A DNA stretch of 30,592 nt from JAKQEM01 sp964391185 (GCA_964391185.1 CAYMIX010000011.1:1-30592); one strand, 5' to 3'. Positions 21,918-29,292 are shown, numbered from the stretch's first letter. The notes: a model not told the origin generated them from the sequence alone. Numbers and translations: made by a program.

Positions 21918-23105
21918 ATGTTGAAACGTCTCACGCAGACTCTTGCATGGTTCATCGGACTTTCGATGATGATTCCGCTGTCGCATGCAGCAGTTGATAA
22001 ATCAGTCGTACCCAAATATATTGATGATGTTTTGGAAGAATGGAACCTCAACGAAGACCTCAGCCAACTTGTTAGTATGACGATGGACCCAAAGGAAAAA
22101 TATATTGGGTTGTTGTTTAAAGATGAAAAGAATGTGTATCGCGTGTATAAAGACGGGAAACTTCTACTCACGAAAAAAAGTACATACACGGGGGATCCAA
22201 ACTTTTTCAGTATGACGGACGATGGGCATCTTCTGTATTACATCGATCCATATCAGCTCTATGTTGATGATAAGCGCATCTCGAGCACAGAAAATGATTA
22301 TGCGTATACCGTCGGATTGAATCTGCATGATGTGTATAACCGCGGACGGGTGGTATTTATCGATCGTCAAAATATCCGTGAATATAATGTGAAGACCCAG
22401 CGTTCGAGTATTCTCTATAAACTCGACGGACGAATCTCCTACCTCCGTCGCAACGATAACGATTATTACTATTCAGTGGAACAGACATTGCCGCGATACG
22501 GTTATTACATTTATCGCAACGATAAACGCCTGACGAAGATCGCGACGTCACAGCCGGAAAATTTTCAAGTTTCGAGCAAAGGTGATGTGTATTTTTTTGC
22601 ACAAGGGGCCGAATATTACGTCCTCTATAAAAATGAAAAGTCTCTGCGATCCGATGTCGGGCGTGGTGGATTTATTTATTTTGATGAGAAGGGGAATGTG
22701 TTTGATGTTGTGGTGCAGGGCAGGGCAGATTCCCCAAGATTAACGGTTGGCTTTTTCCGTAACAACAAACCCGTGCGGATGGGTACTGTCTATAATATGG
22801 AAGGATTTTTAGCTTCCAGTGGGGTCAAGTACGCAACGCGCGTGCAAACGAGGCGTGATGACACTGATTCATTTATGCTTCTAAAAAACGGTCGCATTCT
22901 TGGCGAATCATTTGGCTTTGGAGAGTATCGAGATTTCACCGGAATCCAATTTGGTCCCGGCTCTAAAACATATATGCGTAACTGGAACGATGGCCAATGG
23001 TTCGTGTATGAAGATGGAAAACGGATTCTACCAACAACATTCGAAAATGCGTTCTTCATCAACGCATCTAAAAATAGTGTTAGCATCTACGGAACACGCC
23101 CCTAG
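21918..23105 (+). CDS. Secreted protein, possible beta-propeller-like repeats
   Basis: 395 residues with a clear signal peptide (MLKRLTQTLAWFIGLSMMIPLSHA). The mature part is rich in Tyr, Asp and Lys and contains recurring units of the type YKDGKLL, RNDKRL, KNEKSLR, LKNGRIL and YEDGKRIL at roughly regular spacing, suggesting a repeated beta-sheet fold such as a propeller. No family recognised. The ATG at 21918 lies 7 bases after TACAAC and starts a proper signal peptide, so the longer frame from 21864 is not used. Confidence 0.72.
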   Translation: MLKRLTQTLAWFIGLSMMIPLSHAAVDKSVVPKYIDDVLEEWNLNEDLSQLVSMTMDPKEKYIGLLFKDEKNVYRVYKDGKLLLTKKSTYTGDPNFFSMTDDGHLLYYIDPYQLYVDDKRISSTENDYAYTVGLNLHDVYNRGRVVFIDRQNIREYNVKTQRSSILYKLDGRISYLRRNDNDYYYSVEQTLPRYGYYIYRNDKRLTKIATSQPENFQVSSKGDVYFFAQGAEYYVLYKNEKSLRSDVGRGGFIYFDEKGNVFDVVVQGRADSPRLTVGFFRNNKPVRMGTVYNMEGFLASSGVKYATRVQTRRDDTDSFMLLKNGRILGESFGFGEYRDFTGIQFGPGSKTYMRNWNDGQWFVYEDGKRILPTTFENAFFINASKNSVSIYGTRP

Positions 23106-23117
23106 TTGATATGAGTG

Positions 23118-23729
23118 CTACTTATTAATGATCAGGTTTTCTACTTCAGCGATTGCAGCATCTAATTTTCCTTCGTGATTGATGACAGAAGCTGTGCAGT
23201 GTTCTGCATAAGAGAGTTCTTTGTGCATGCTTTCGAGCCGGCGCTTGAGTTCTTCCTCGGACATCTCTGAACGTTTTTGAATATGATCGATGAGTTGCTC
23301 TTCGGATTCTGGAAGAATGAAAATGGATTGCAATCGGTGTTTACCGTCTTTGAAAATCGGATGATTCTGAATGCTGACAAACCCTTGTACATCGACTTCA
23401 CGCACGACAATTTTTCCATCTTCGACAAATGGGACAATTTCGTCGTACATGGTTCCATAACGAGCTCCACTATGGACGATTGCCCATTCCAAAATTTTAT
23501 TATCCTGGATAAGTCTGTCGAACGCAGTATCTGAAACAAAGTGATAGAGGTCTGCAGATTCTCCTTCGCGACGCGCGCGCGTGGTTGCTGATTTTGGAAT
23601 GTGAAATTCTGGGTGACGCTCACGTAAAGCCTTCAAAATAGCGCTTTTCCCTACGCCGCTTGGCCCGATCATAAGGACCAATTTTCCTGCCTGTTGATTA
23701 GCCAAATCTGAGGCTTTTAGAGGAGCCAT
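23118..23729 (-). CDS. gmk: Guanylate kinase
   Basis: 203 residues. Gmk phosphorylates GMP to GDP with ATP. The P-loop is GPSGVGKSA (about 22-30); SATTRARREGE is the GMP-binding region, and EWAIVHSGARYGTMYDEI matches the family's E-x-A-x-V-H-G-x-YGT segment. VVREVDVQG corresponds to the DIDVQG motif. Some positions are unusual (DLYHFV for the usual DYFFV), but all key residues seem present. TAGGAT lies 6 bases before the ATG. Confidence 0.92.
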   Translation of the reverse strand: MAPLKASDLANQQAGKLVLMIGPSGVGKSAILKALRERHPEFHIPKSATTRARREGESADLYHFVSDTAFDRLIQDNKILEWAIVHSGARYGTMYDEIVPFVEDGKIVVREVDVQGFVSIQNHPIFKDGKHRLQSIFILPESEEQLIDHIQKRSEMSEEELKRRLESMHKELSYAEHCTASVINHEGKLDAAIAEVENLIINK

Positions 23730-23756
23730 ACGCCAATCCTACATGATCATATTCCC

Positions 23757-23785
23757 TTGTCCAGAGAGCATGAATTTGCTACAAT
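23757..23785 (+). promoter_or_regulatory. Promoter of the putative ncRNA
   Basis: TTGTCC (23757-23762), 17 bases, TACAAT (23780-23785), with no ATG at the usual distance downstream. Confidence 0.65.
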
Positions 23786-23833
23786 AGTGGGTTAGCTCTT
23801 TGACATCTCCTACCACAAAAAAGCGCAGGGAGA

Positions 23834-23877
23834 AGGAAGCCATTAAGCTGGAAGCCAACACCTAAAAGCTGAAAGCT
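23834..23877 (+). repeat. Dispersed repeat copy R4
   Basis: Related to copies R2 and R3 through AAGCTGGAAGCC and CCTAAAAGCTGAAAGCT. It lies within the putative ncRNA, inside the loop closed by the GCAGGGAG/CTCCCTGC stem. Confidence 0.6.
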
Positions 23878-24184
23878 CGTGATAGTTTCCCCCTCCCTGC
23901 CAAAACGGTCCTGACCACCGTTCCTTGCTCGTCGCTCTACTAGAGCGCCGTGGCGTTGGTTCCCTCCTTATGGATGGGGACATCACAAACACCAACATAC
24001 ACGCGACTCTCGGCTATACAGAGAGGGCGCCCAGCCATACCGGGTCAACACAAAAAACAAACATACACGGGAGAGCGCCCGTCAACGCTCACCGTGGTAG
24101 GGGGTATGCAGACAGGTCATCTGCACACTCCAGGACACACGCGTGTCTTGGATCAAGCTGTGTACCCAATGTGGTATGCAGCAG

Positions 24185-24249
24185 CCCGCTCCTCCTTCCA
24201 CTCTTGCATCCGTCCGGGATGAAAGGGTGAGGGGAGGGGCGGGTTTTTT
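24185..24249 (+). terminator. Long intrinsic terminator of the putative ncRNA
   Basis: A C-rich arm beginning CCCGCTCCTCC (24185) pairs with the G-rich arm ending GGGGAGGGGCGGG (24243), with CATCC/GGATG near the loop, followed by six T. Confidence 0.8.
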
Positions 24250-24301
24250 AAGCGACTTTTCTTATGCACAAGGGCTCTAGACGTGGTAGCATGGTTACCG
24301 C

Positions 24302-24487
24302 ATGTGGCCATTCCGTCGTAAAAAACCGGAGAAAAAGAAGAGCATCGCCAAACGCGTTGTTGCGGGGGTGATTATCGGCGGTGCCATCGGTTCCATCGTC
24401 GGGAAAAAGTTAATGGAACAACACGCTACGAAAAATGACGACGAAGATGATCCAGATGAAAATGGATTCACGCGGAGTGAAATCTAA
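24302..24487 (+). CDS. Small membrane-anchored protein
   Basis: 61 residues: a basic N-terminus (FRRKKPEKKKS), one Gly-rich hydrophobic helix (VVAGVIIGGAIGSIVG) and an acidic tail (NDDEDDPDENG). It resembles YtxH-like small proteins in plan. Function unknown. TAGCAT lies 9 bases before the ATG. Confidence 0.6.
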   Translation: MWPFRRKKPEKKKSIAKRVVAGVIIGGAIGSIVGKKLMEQHATKNDDEDDPDENGFTRSEI

Positions 24488-24572
24488 CGATCGTTTCGCG
24501 TTCGCGCGTTCACACGTTACACGTTGGTGTTGCAAAACGAGTAACGCGCAAACGTGTCAACGCGTAACGTTA
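24488..24572. repeat. Repeat-rich convergent spacer
   Basis: Several overlapping copies of ACGCGTT/ACACGTTA-type words on both strands lie between two convergent genes. They can form hairpins and may act as a bidirectional terminator, but there is no clean T-run. Confidence 0.45.
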
Positions 24573-25421
24573 TTAATTTGCATTTCCCTGCACCACGTTC
24601 ATCACGAAGATCAACAGCAGTCCGCTGAAGAGGATGACAATGAGCCCAATGGCAACACGGATAATGAGTGATTTCGATTTGCCGTATTGCTCTTCGTTAC
24701 CAACAGAGAGAATCATCATTAATCCTGCGTAGATGATAATCGCCATTGCAACGAGTGAGAGATACATCATCAGGTTGCGCACAATCGCAATTACTTTGTC
24801 GATGATTGGGTCAGCATCTGGTGAGCCAGGCAACGCAGCATCGGTACCTTCTGTGAGTCCGAGCGTAAGCTTCACAGCACCACTGATAAGAATGATACCG
24901 ATACCAGTGACCGTTCCTGCGACTGTGCGACGGAGTTGGCTTGTGTCTTCTTTACCAAAGCTTCCAACCACCTGAAGTGCAGATGCGACAATCATCAGAA
25001 CGCCAAGTACCGCAACAAGTACAAGAACCCAATCAACAATCCCACCAATTTCTCGTGCGAGAATGTCAGCTCCTGTTTGAGGATCCCACGCGCCACCGGG
25101 TGAATAAAATGCGCCCACCATTTCATTGGAAACGTACGCGAGCATCATGCCGACACATGTAGCAGCGATGGTACGCTTAGCAGTTTCAAGTTTTCCTTCA
25201 TCTTGGCTGTTAACCAGACGTAAACCTGCACGCACAACAATGAAAATTCCTACTGGAACTATCAGCAACAAAATGTTTGTGCGAATAGTGAGAGCGAGCG
25301 AATCAAAGCCGCCAAAGCTTGGTAGGCCGTTCGATACGCTATCGGCGATTCCACTGACACTCTGTGCACATGCATTGGTCGATCCGAATGCCCATTGGAG
25401 GATGTGTAAGAAGAGAGGCAT
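24573..25421 (-). CDS. Pilin-like tandem membrane protein (Mbov_0395/VirB2-like)
   Basis: 282 residues with a possible signal segment and about six membrane helices. Two units of the pilin-like type are visible: an early one (LIVPVGIFIVVRAGLRLVNSQDEGKLETAKRTIAA) and a late one (MAIIIYAGLMMILSVGNEEQYGKSKSLIIRVAIGLIVIL). The helix, G-x-E-x-x-x-K, helix pattern is that of VirB2/TrbC-like subunits common in Patescibacteria, sometimes linked to type IV secretion or DNA uptake. It starts 6 bases after the stop of a similar upstream gene, so they form an operon. No Shine-Dalgarno site. Confidence 0.7.
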   Translation of the reverse strand: MPLFLHILQWAFGSTNACAQSVSGIADSVSNGLPSFGGFDSLALTIRTNILLLIVPVGIFIVVRAGLRLVNSQDEGKLETAKRTIAATCVGMMLAYVSNEMVGAFYSPGGAWDPQTGADILAREIGGIVDWVLVLVAVLGVLMIVASALQVVGSFGKEDTSQLRRTVAGTVTGIGIILISGAVKLTLGLTEGTDAALPGSPDADPIIDKVIAIVRNLMMYLSLVAMAIIIYAGLMMILSVGNEEQYGKSKSLIIRVAIGLIVILFSGLLLIFVMNVVQGNAN

Positions 25422-25427
25422 AGTGTA

Positions 25428-26300
25428 TTAGACAGATGCTGCGACAGTGTCATTGCTTACGATATCAACGGTAAATTTGATAACCGTGTAGGAGACGATA
25501 ACAATCACGAGCGCGATTACCGTTGAAAAAATAGCTTTTTTCGCACGGTCTTTCAGTTCTTCGTTTGTCGATACCACCAACATGACACCTGCAACAATAA
25601 TGGAGAGAATACAGAGTGCGCCGAGTATCTGGAGCAAAAAGTTGATGACTCCGACGATTTCGTTTGCGAGTTGTGAAGAACCACTGCCTGGAACGAATGC
25701 GGTAATAACTGCTTCGGCGAGCAACACAATTGCGACGCCGAGGAGACCATTAAAGAAGCGTTTCTTCTGCTGTTCCATTTCAGATTCCTGCCCTTGGAGC
25801 ATAATCAAGCGGACACCCTGCCACACCATATGTACTGTTACTGCAGTGGAGAGCATGAGCTTGAAGAATGTGACGATATTTCCCAAGCCTGTCGTTACTG
25901 GTGCTATGCTGATAATGTCAGCTGTGTTCGGCGTTACTGCATCAATAATTAATCCTGCAAAACTCACCATGACGCAACCTGCAATTGCATATCCATATGC
26001 GCTCTTTGTTTCGGTGATTGTATTTTCATCTTCACTTTCGATCATCAAACGAATGCCGTAGTAAAAGAAGAACAAAATTGCGATCGCGTAGAAGATGTAC
26101 TGGGCAGCGGGGATAATCACACTCAACATGTACGAAACGAATCCTGCTGCACCTCCTGTTGGGCATGGCAAGCTGAATCCCGCAACTGTGCCACACGCTG
26201 TGATGGATGTTGGGATGTTGGGTAACTGTGCAAAAGCCATCCGAGGAGCTAAAACTCCCAAGAATCCGAGTGCCGCTGCGAGTGAACGGAGAATCCGCAT
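25428..26300 (-). CDS. Pilin-like tandem membrane protein (Mbov_0395/VirB2-like)
   Basis: 290 residues with a signal peptide (to about residue 24) and three repeats of a helix, charged-turn, helix unit: FFYYGIRLMIESEDENTITETKSAYGYAI, VWQGVRLIMLQGQESEMEQQKKRFFNGLLGV, and VAGVMLVVSTNEELKDRAKKAIFSTVIAL. It resembles its downstream neighbour in design. The repetition suggests a multi-subunit-like membrane scaffold. The promoter has a TGC-extended TATAAT ending 10 bases before the ATG, nearly identical to that of msrA. Confidence 0.7.
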   Translation of the reverse strand: MRILRSLAAALGFLGVLAPRMAFAQLPNIPTSITACGTVAGFSLPCPTGGAAGFVSYMLSVIIPAAQYIFYAIAILFFFYYGIRLMIESEDENTITETKSAYGYAIAGCVMVSFAGLIIDAVTPNTADIISIAPVTTGLGNIVTFFKLMLSTAVTVHMVWQGVRLIMLQGQESEMEQQKKRFFNGLLGVAIVLLAEAVITAFVPGSGSSQLANEIVGVINFLLQILGALCILSIIVAGVMLVVSTNEELKDRAKKAIFSTVIALVIVIVSYTVIKFTVDIVSNDTVAASV

Positions 26301-26465
26301 AAATCAGATCATTATAGCAGAAATACGAATATTCGACTATGGCAGAAGCAGTGTTTGGATTCTTTATTTGGCATCAAATTACTTCTTAATGGTAACTAGA
26401 ATTGACAATATTTCATATGATTCTATAATAAATTTTAAGGATTGAGTATTTTTCTCACGAGATTC

Positions 26466-26494
26466 TTGTTGTTGCTTGTTTGTAACCGTACAAT
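26466..26494 (+). promoter_or_regulatory. Promoter of the Bax-inhibitor-like gene
   Basis: TTGTTG (26466-26471), 17 bases, TACAAT (26489-26494); the ATG is 6 bases downstream. Confidence 0.65.
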
Positions 26495-26500
26495 TTTCGT

Positions 26501-27190
26501 ATGGAACACTTTTCAACAACGAGCAGTCAGCCACTCTCGCTTTCTGCATCAACACAATCACAGGTCTACGGACTTTTTGCTGTCGCAATGGCACTTACAT
26601 TTATTGGCGTATTCGTAGCCATGTCGTTCATCCAGCCACTAATGTCCACCGGTTTCTATCTTGTGTTAACGATCGCGGAGCTTGCGATTATTTTCACCTC
26701 ACAGTGGTGGTCTAAAACTTCGCCATTGAACTACATACTTTTTGGCTTATTTCCGCTGCTTTCGGGCATCACCATCACACCGTATATGTTGATGATTGCT
26801 GCCGGGTACGCCAATGGTGGACAGATTCTGCTCAACGCTGTTGGAGCGACCGTTTGTATGAGCTTGGCTGCAGTCGTTCTCGCACGCATTGCCCCGAACT
26901 TGGCTGCGTGGGGACGTGCGTTGGTTTTCGCTGTTATCGGATTGATCGTTCTATCGGTCCTCCAGATCTTTGTCCCTGCACTTCAAACTCAGGGCGCGGA
27001 ACTATTTATCTCAGGAATTGGCGTCGTTATATTCGGACTTTTTACAGCGTTCGATCTCCAGCGCATAGAAGCCCAGGGGCGCCTAGGAGCGAATCCGTTT
27101 ATGTTAACTCTCAGCCTCTACTTGGATATCTTTAACTTGTTCCTCTACATATTAAGGTTTATGACCGCGTTATCAGGGGATCGAAGATAA
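26501..27190 (+). CDS. Bax inhibitor-1 family (YbhL/YccA-like) membrane protein
   Basis: 229 residues with seven hydrophobic segments. The LFAVAMALTFIGVFVAM start, GITITPYMLM in the middle, ISGIGVVIFGLFTAFDLQRIE and the C-terminal LSLYLDIFNLFLYILRFM fit the BI-1/TMBIM family of calcium-leak or protease-modulating membrane proteins. The Asp residues in FTAFD and YLD correspond to the family's pH-sensing pair. Bacterial role uncertain. It stands alone with its own promoter. Confidence 0.9.
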   Translation: MEHFSTTSSQPLSLSASTQSQVYGLFAVAMALTFIGVFVAMSFIQPLMSTGFYLVLTIAELAIIFTSQWWSKTSPLNYILFGLFPLLSGITITPYMLMIAAGYANGGQILLNAVGATVCMSLAAVVLARIAPNLAAWGRALVFAVIGLIVLSVLQIFVPALQTQGAELFISGIGVVIFGLFTAFDLQRIEAQGRLGANPFMLTLSLYLDIFNLFLYILRFMTALSGDRR

Positions 27191-27254
27191 GTATTATGGG
27201 ATGCGTATTAAGGGATATGGGACCCCTTGTTCCATAATACGTACCCCTTAATAC
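27191..27254. repeat. Two interleaved inverted repeats
   Basis: GTATTATGG (27191-27199) pairs with CCATAATAC (27232-27240), while GTATTAAGGG (27205-27214) pairs with CCCTTAATAC (27245-27254). The order a-b-a'-b' allows a pseudoknot, and because the two repeats are near-copies, an a-b' hairpin is also possible. It lies right after the Bax-inhibitor-like gene. Confidence 0.7.
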
Positions 27255-27267
27255 AGCCAAAATTCCC

Positions 27268-27296
27268 TTTACATAGACCCAAACCGTCCCTACCCT
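27268..27296 (+). promoter_or_regulatory. Promoter of the bL32-like gene
   Basis: TTTACA (27268-27273), 17 bases, TACCCT (27291-27296); the ATG is 10 bases downstream. Confidence 0.6.
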
Positions 27297-27306
27297 ACGC
27301 TGCACT

Positions 27307-27483
27307 ATGTCAAAACGCCCAGTCCCGAAAAAGAAGCGTGCAAAGCGCGCTACACGGCTCCAGCACTCACACTTCGTCGCTCTTGAGGTTGTACGCCTTA
27401 AGAACCGTCAGAACTCGCCATACGGCGGTCCTGCAGCTCCTAAGAAGAAGGTAGAGAAGGCTATCACACGCATCAAAGCGTAA
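27307..27483 (+). CDS. rpmF: Ribosomal protein bL32-like
   Basis: A very basic 58-residue protein. The start MSKRPVPKKKRAKRATRLQH is the bL32 pattern (VPKKK, then basic, then a His) of the 50S subunit. The usual C-terminal zinc-ribbon cysteines are missing and a Lys-rich tail replaces them. It lies upstream of nusB and rnc, and rpmF near rnc is a familiar arrangement. An intrinsic terminator follows, so it is a single-gene transcript. Confidence 0.72.
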   Translation: MSKRPVPKKKRAKRATRLQHSHFVALEVVRLKNRQNSPYGGPAAPKKKVEKAITRIKA

Positions 27484-27502
27484 TAGTTCAGCTTGCTATC
27501 AG

Positions 27503-27527
27503 AAGGAGGCCAAAAGCCTCCTTTTTT
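27503..27527 (+). terminator. Intrinsic terminator after bL32
   Basis: AAGGAGGC, loop CAAAA, GCCTCCTT, then a run of T. Confidence 0.92.
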
Positions 27528-27654
27528 GATCTATTGATTTATGTACAAAAAATGTGTTCAATAGGGGAGTCCCGATTGCGAGATAAGCGAGAATCACTAC
27601 TATCTGTCCGATAGCAATTTGTCACTTCACACTTACCACTTCCCACTCAAGCGT

Positions 27655-28053
27655 ATGGCCCGCCGCAGACACCTCTCCCGAATCGCCGTCATGCAGGTCC
27701 TCTTCGAACGTGAGAAGCGCCCACAAGTTGATACGGTTGCGTCGTTGCAATTGAACGAAGAAGAACTCGGAGATCTCGATCGTGAGTTTGCTGATGCATT
27801 GCTTGAAGGTGTGCTTAAGAGTGAAGCTGAACTAGGAAAAATGATTCAGGACCACGCTCCAGGATGGACCCTCGAACGCATGGATCCTGTTTCACGGTGC
27901 ACGCTCTACATCGGAGCATACGAACTCACACATGGTGATGATGCGCCGCCAGCAGTGGTAATGAATGAGTGTATCGAGATTGCAAAAGAATTCGGCACTG
28001 ATGAATCTGGTAAATTTGTGAACGGCGTGCTGAATGCAATGGTGCAGAAATAA
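27655..28053 (+). CDS. nusB: Transcription antitermination factor NusB
   Basis: 132 residues. The N-terminal ARRRHLSRIAVMQVLFE and the C-terminal PVSRCTLYIGAYEL...VVMNECIEIAKEFGTDESGKFVNGVLNAM match NusB, which binds boxA RNA with S10 during rRNA transcription. Its partner S10 (rpsJ) lies 1.8 kb away on the other strand. The ATG at 27655 is preferred over 27619 because family similarity begins there; no clean -10 box is seen. A CTATTGA/TCAATAG hairpin lies in the leader region (27531-27564). Confidence 0.93.
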   Translation: MARRRHLSRIAVMQVLFEREKRPQVDTVASLQLNEEELGDLDREFADALLEGVLKSEAELGKMIQDHAPGWTLERMDPVSRCTLYIGAYELTHGDDAPPAVVMNECIEIAKEFGTDESGKFVNGVLNAMVQK

Positions 28054-28054
28054 T

Positions 28055-28564
28055 ATGATGAACATAGAAGAATTTCTCCGGGAGCATGGAATTACATTTA
28101 CACGCTACGAGCATCCTGCGGTTTTCACCTGTGAAGATGCAGAGCGGCTGTGCCCGGCAATGCCAGGAGCTCACACAAAAAATTTATTTCTCCGCGACCG
28201 CAAAGGTAAGCGTCATTTTCTTGTCGTCGTGGGTGATAAAAAGAATGTCGATTTGAAATCGTTGAAAGTACTCGTAAACGCAGACAAGCTGAGCTTTGCG
28301 TCGCCAGAAAAAATGAAGGAATACATTGGTGTTGAACCAGGCTCCGCAACCATCCTCGGATTGGTGACCGATGCGCAACATGCGGTTGAAGTGTTTATCG
28401 ATGAGGAAATTTGGAATGCAGATACCATCCTTTGTCACCCACTTATCAACACCGCAAGCATGGCTATCCCAAAGGGCGGAATAGAGCGATTTTTGGCTGT
28501 AACAGGCCATGCGTACAAAATTGTCAATGTACCTGCCAGAGAATCAGCCGTTCAGAGTGAATAA
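28055..28564 (+). CDS. YbaK/ProX-type aminoacyl-tRNA deacylase (PrdX-like)
   Basis: 169 residues. FTRYEHPAVFTCEDAE, the KNLFLRDRKGKRHFLVVV core with its conserved Lys, DKLSFASPEKM, and GSATILGLVTDAQHAVEVFID are typical of the prolyl-tRNA editing (PrdX/ProXp) branch of the YbaK fold. These enzymes hydrolyse mischarged Ala-tRNA-Pro or related species in trans. It starts 1 base after the nusB stop, so it is coupled; two successive ATG codons are possible starts. Confidence 0.9.
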   Translation: MMNIEEFLREHGITFTRYEHPAVFTCEDAERLCPAMPGAHTKNLFLRDRKGKRHFLVVVGDKKNVDLKSLKVLVNADKLSFASPEKMKEYIGVEPGSATILGLVTDAQHAVEVFIDEEIWNADTILCHPLINTASMAIPKGGIERFLAVTGHAYKIVNVPARESAVQSE

Positions 28565-28569
28565 CAACC

Positions 28570-28598
28570 TTGGCCCCGCTGCGGGTGTCTTCTACACT
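28570..28598 (+). promoter_or_regulatory. rnc promoter
   Basis: TTGGCC (28570-28575), 17 bases, TACACT (28593-28598); the ATG at 28606 is 7 bases downstream. Confidence 0.65.
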
Positions 28599-28605
28599 GA
28601 GAGCG

Positions 28606-29292
28606 ATGTCACAAGCATTCATCAACCTCGAGAAGTCGATCGGCTTTCATTTCCGTGATAAGGACCTTTTGGCCCAAGCTCTCACGCACCGCAGTGCTGT
28701 GCGCGAAAGCAGGAAGACAGGTCATAACGAACGCCTAGAGTTCCTGGGTGATGCTGTGCTGGAACTTGCTGCAACAGAGTACTTGTACCACCTCTCCGAG
28801 AAGCCTGAGGGCGAGCTTACCAACTGGCGTTCTGCTCTCGTGCAGCGCGAACACTTGGCAGCCGTAGGGCGCGATATCCAGCTGGGTAATTACCTGATGC
28901 TCAGCCGTGGTGAAGAAGCTTCGGGAGGACGTGAGCGTCTTTCTACTCTTGCTAACGCAGTCGAAGCGCTTATCGGAGCATTGTACTTGGACCGCGGGTT
29001 CGATGATGCTAAAAACTTTTGCTATAAGTTTATCCTCACACGCTTAGAAGGATTGCTCGCTCAAGGAAAAGACCGCGATGAAAAGAGCGTCTTCCAAGAA
29101 AAAGCTCAGGAGAAGTTTGGTATTACACCTCACTACGAAACAATCGATGCTGTTGGCCCTGATCACGAGAAGTATTTCACCTGTGCTGTCTTCATCGGCC
29201 CGGACAAAGTGGCAGAGGGCAAAGGAAATAGTAAACAGAAAGCTGAGCAGGCTGCGGCGAGGGCTGGGCTCAAAGCTAAGGGGTGGCGTTAG
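28606..29292 (+). CDS. rnc: Ribonuclease III
   Basis: 228 residues. The signature HNERLEFLGDAVLEL (residues 40-54, with Glu43 and Asp49 at the active site) is followed by a second acidic cluster (ANAVEALIGALYLDRG) and a C-terminal double-stranded-RNA-binding domain (KSVFQEKAQEKFG...GKGNSKQKAEQAAARAGL). It cuts double-stranded RNA in rRNA processing. The start at 28606 is preferred over 28570, where the frame begins inside the promoter. The TAG stop shares its last base with the flanking GGAG hairpin element. Confidence 0.95.
   Translation: MSQAFINLEKSIGFHFRDKDLLAQALTHRSAVRESRKTGHNERLEFLGDAVLELAATEYLYHLSEKPEGELTNWRSALVQREHLAAVGRDIQLGNYLMLSRGEEASGGRERLSTLANAVEALIGALYLDRGFDDAKNFCYKFILTRLEGLLAQGKDRDEKSVFQEKAQEKFGITPHYETIDAVGPDHEKYFTCAVFIGPDKVAEGKGNSKQKAEQAAARAGLKAKGWR

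Larger units (their letters stand above)
23791..24249 (+). ncRNA. Putative structured ncRNA, about 460 nt, unknown family
   Basis: It runs from its own promoter to a long terminator and has no believable ORF. Base pairing is plentiful: CTCCTACCAC (23807-23816) with GTGGTAGGGG (24094-24103) closes a central domain; GCAGGGAG (23825-23832) pairs with CTCCCTGC (23893-23900); AACGGT/ACCGTT, CTCTC/GAGAG and GGGCGC/GCGCCC fall inside. A 3' domain has TGCAGA/TCTGCA and a 9-bp stem, CCAGGACAC/GTGTCTTGG (24130-24151). I do not see the conserved cores of RNase P RNA, tmRNA, SRP RNA or 6S RNA. Confidence 0.55.

Noticed and set aside
23925..24230. A 101-residue plus-strand ORF with a stretch (SLLMDGDITNTNIHATLG) that looks like the Walker-B region of a ParA/MinD ATPase, and KTVLTT in another frame just upstream
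   Set aside because: There is no complete Walker A, the rest is low-complexity and Arg/His/Thr-rich, and the segment lies inside base-paired regions with a promoter and terminator. I judge it chance, though a decayed ATPase remnant cannot be fully excluded.
23791..24249. RNase P RNA, tmRNA or SRP RNA
   Set aside because: None of the conserved core sequences (for example GAGGAAAGTCC, a tRNA-like CCA end with tag ORF, or the SRP GGAA-type domain IV) could be found on either strand.
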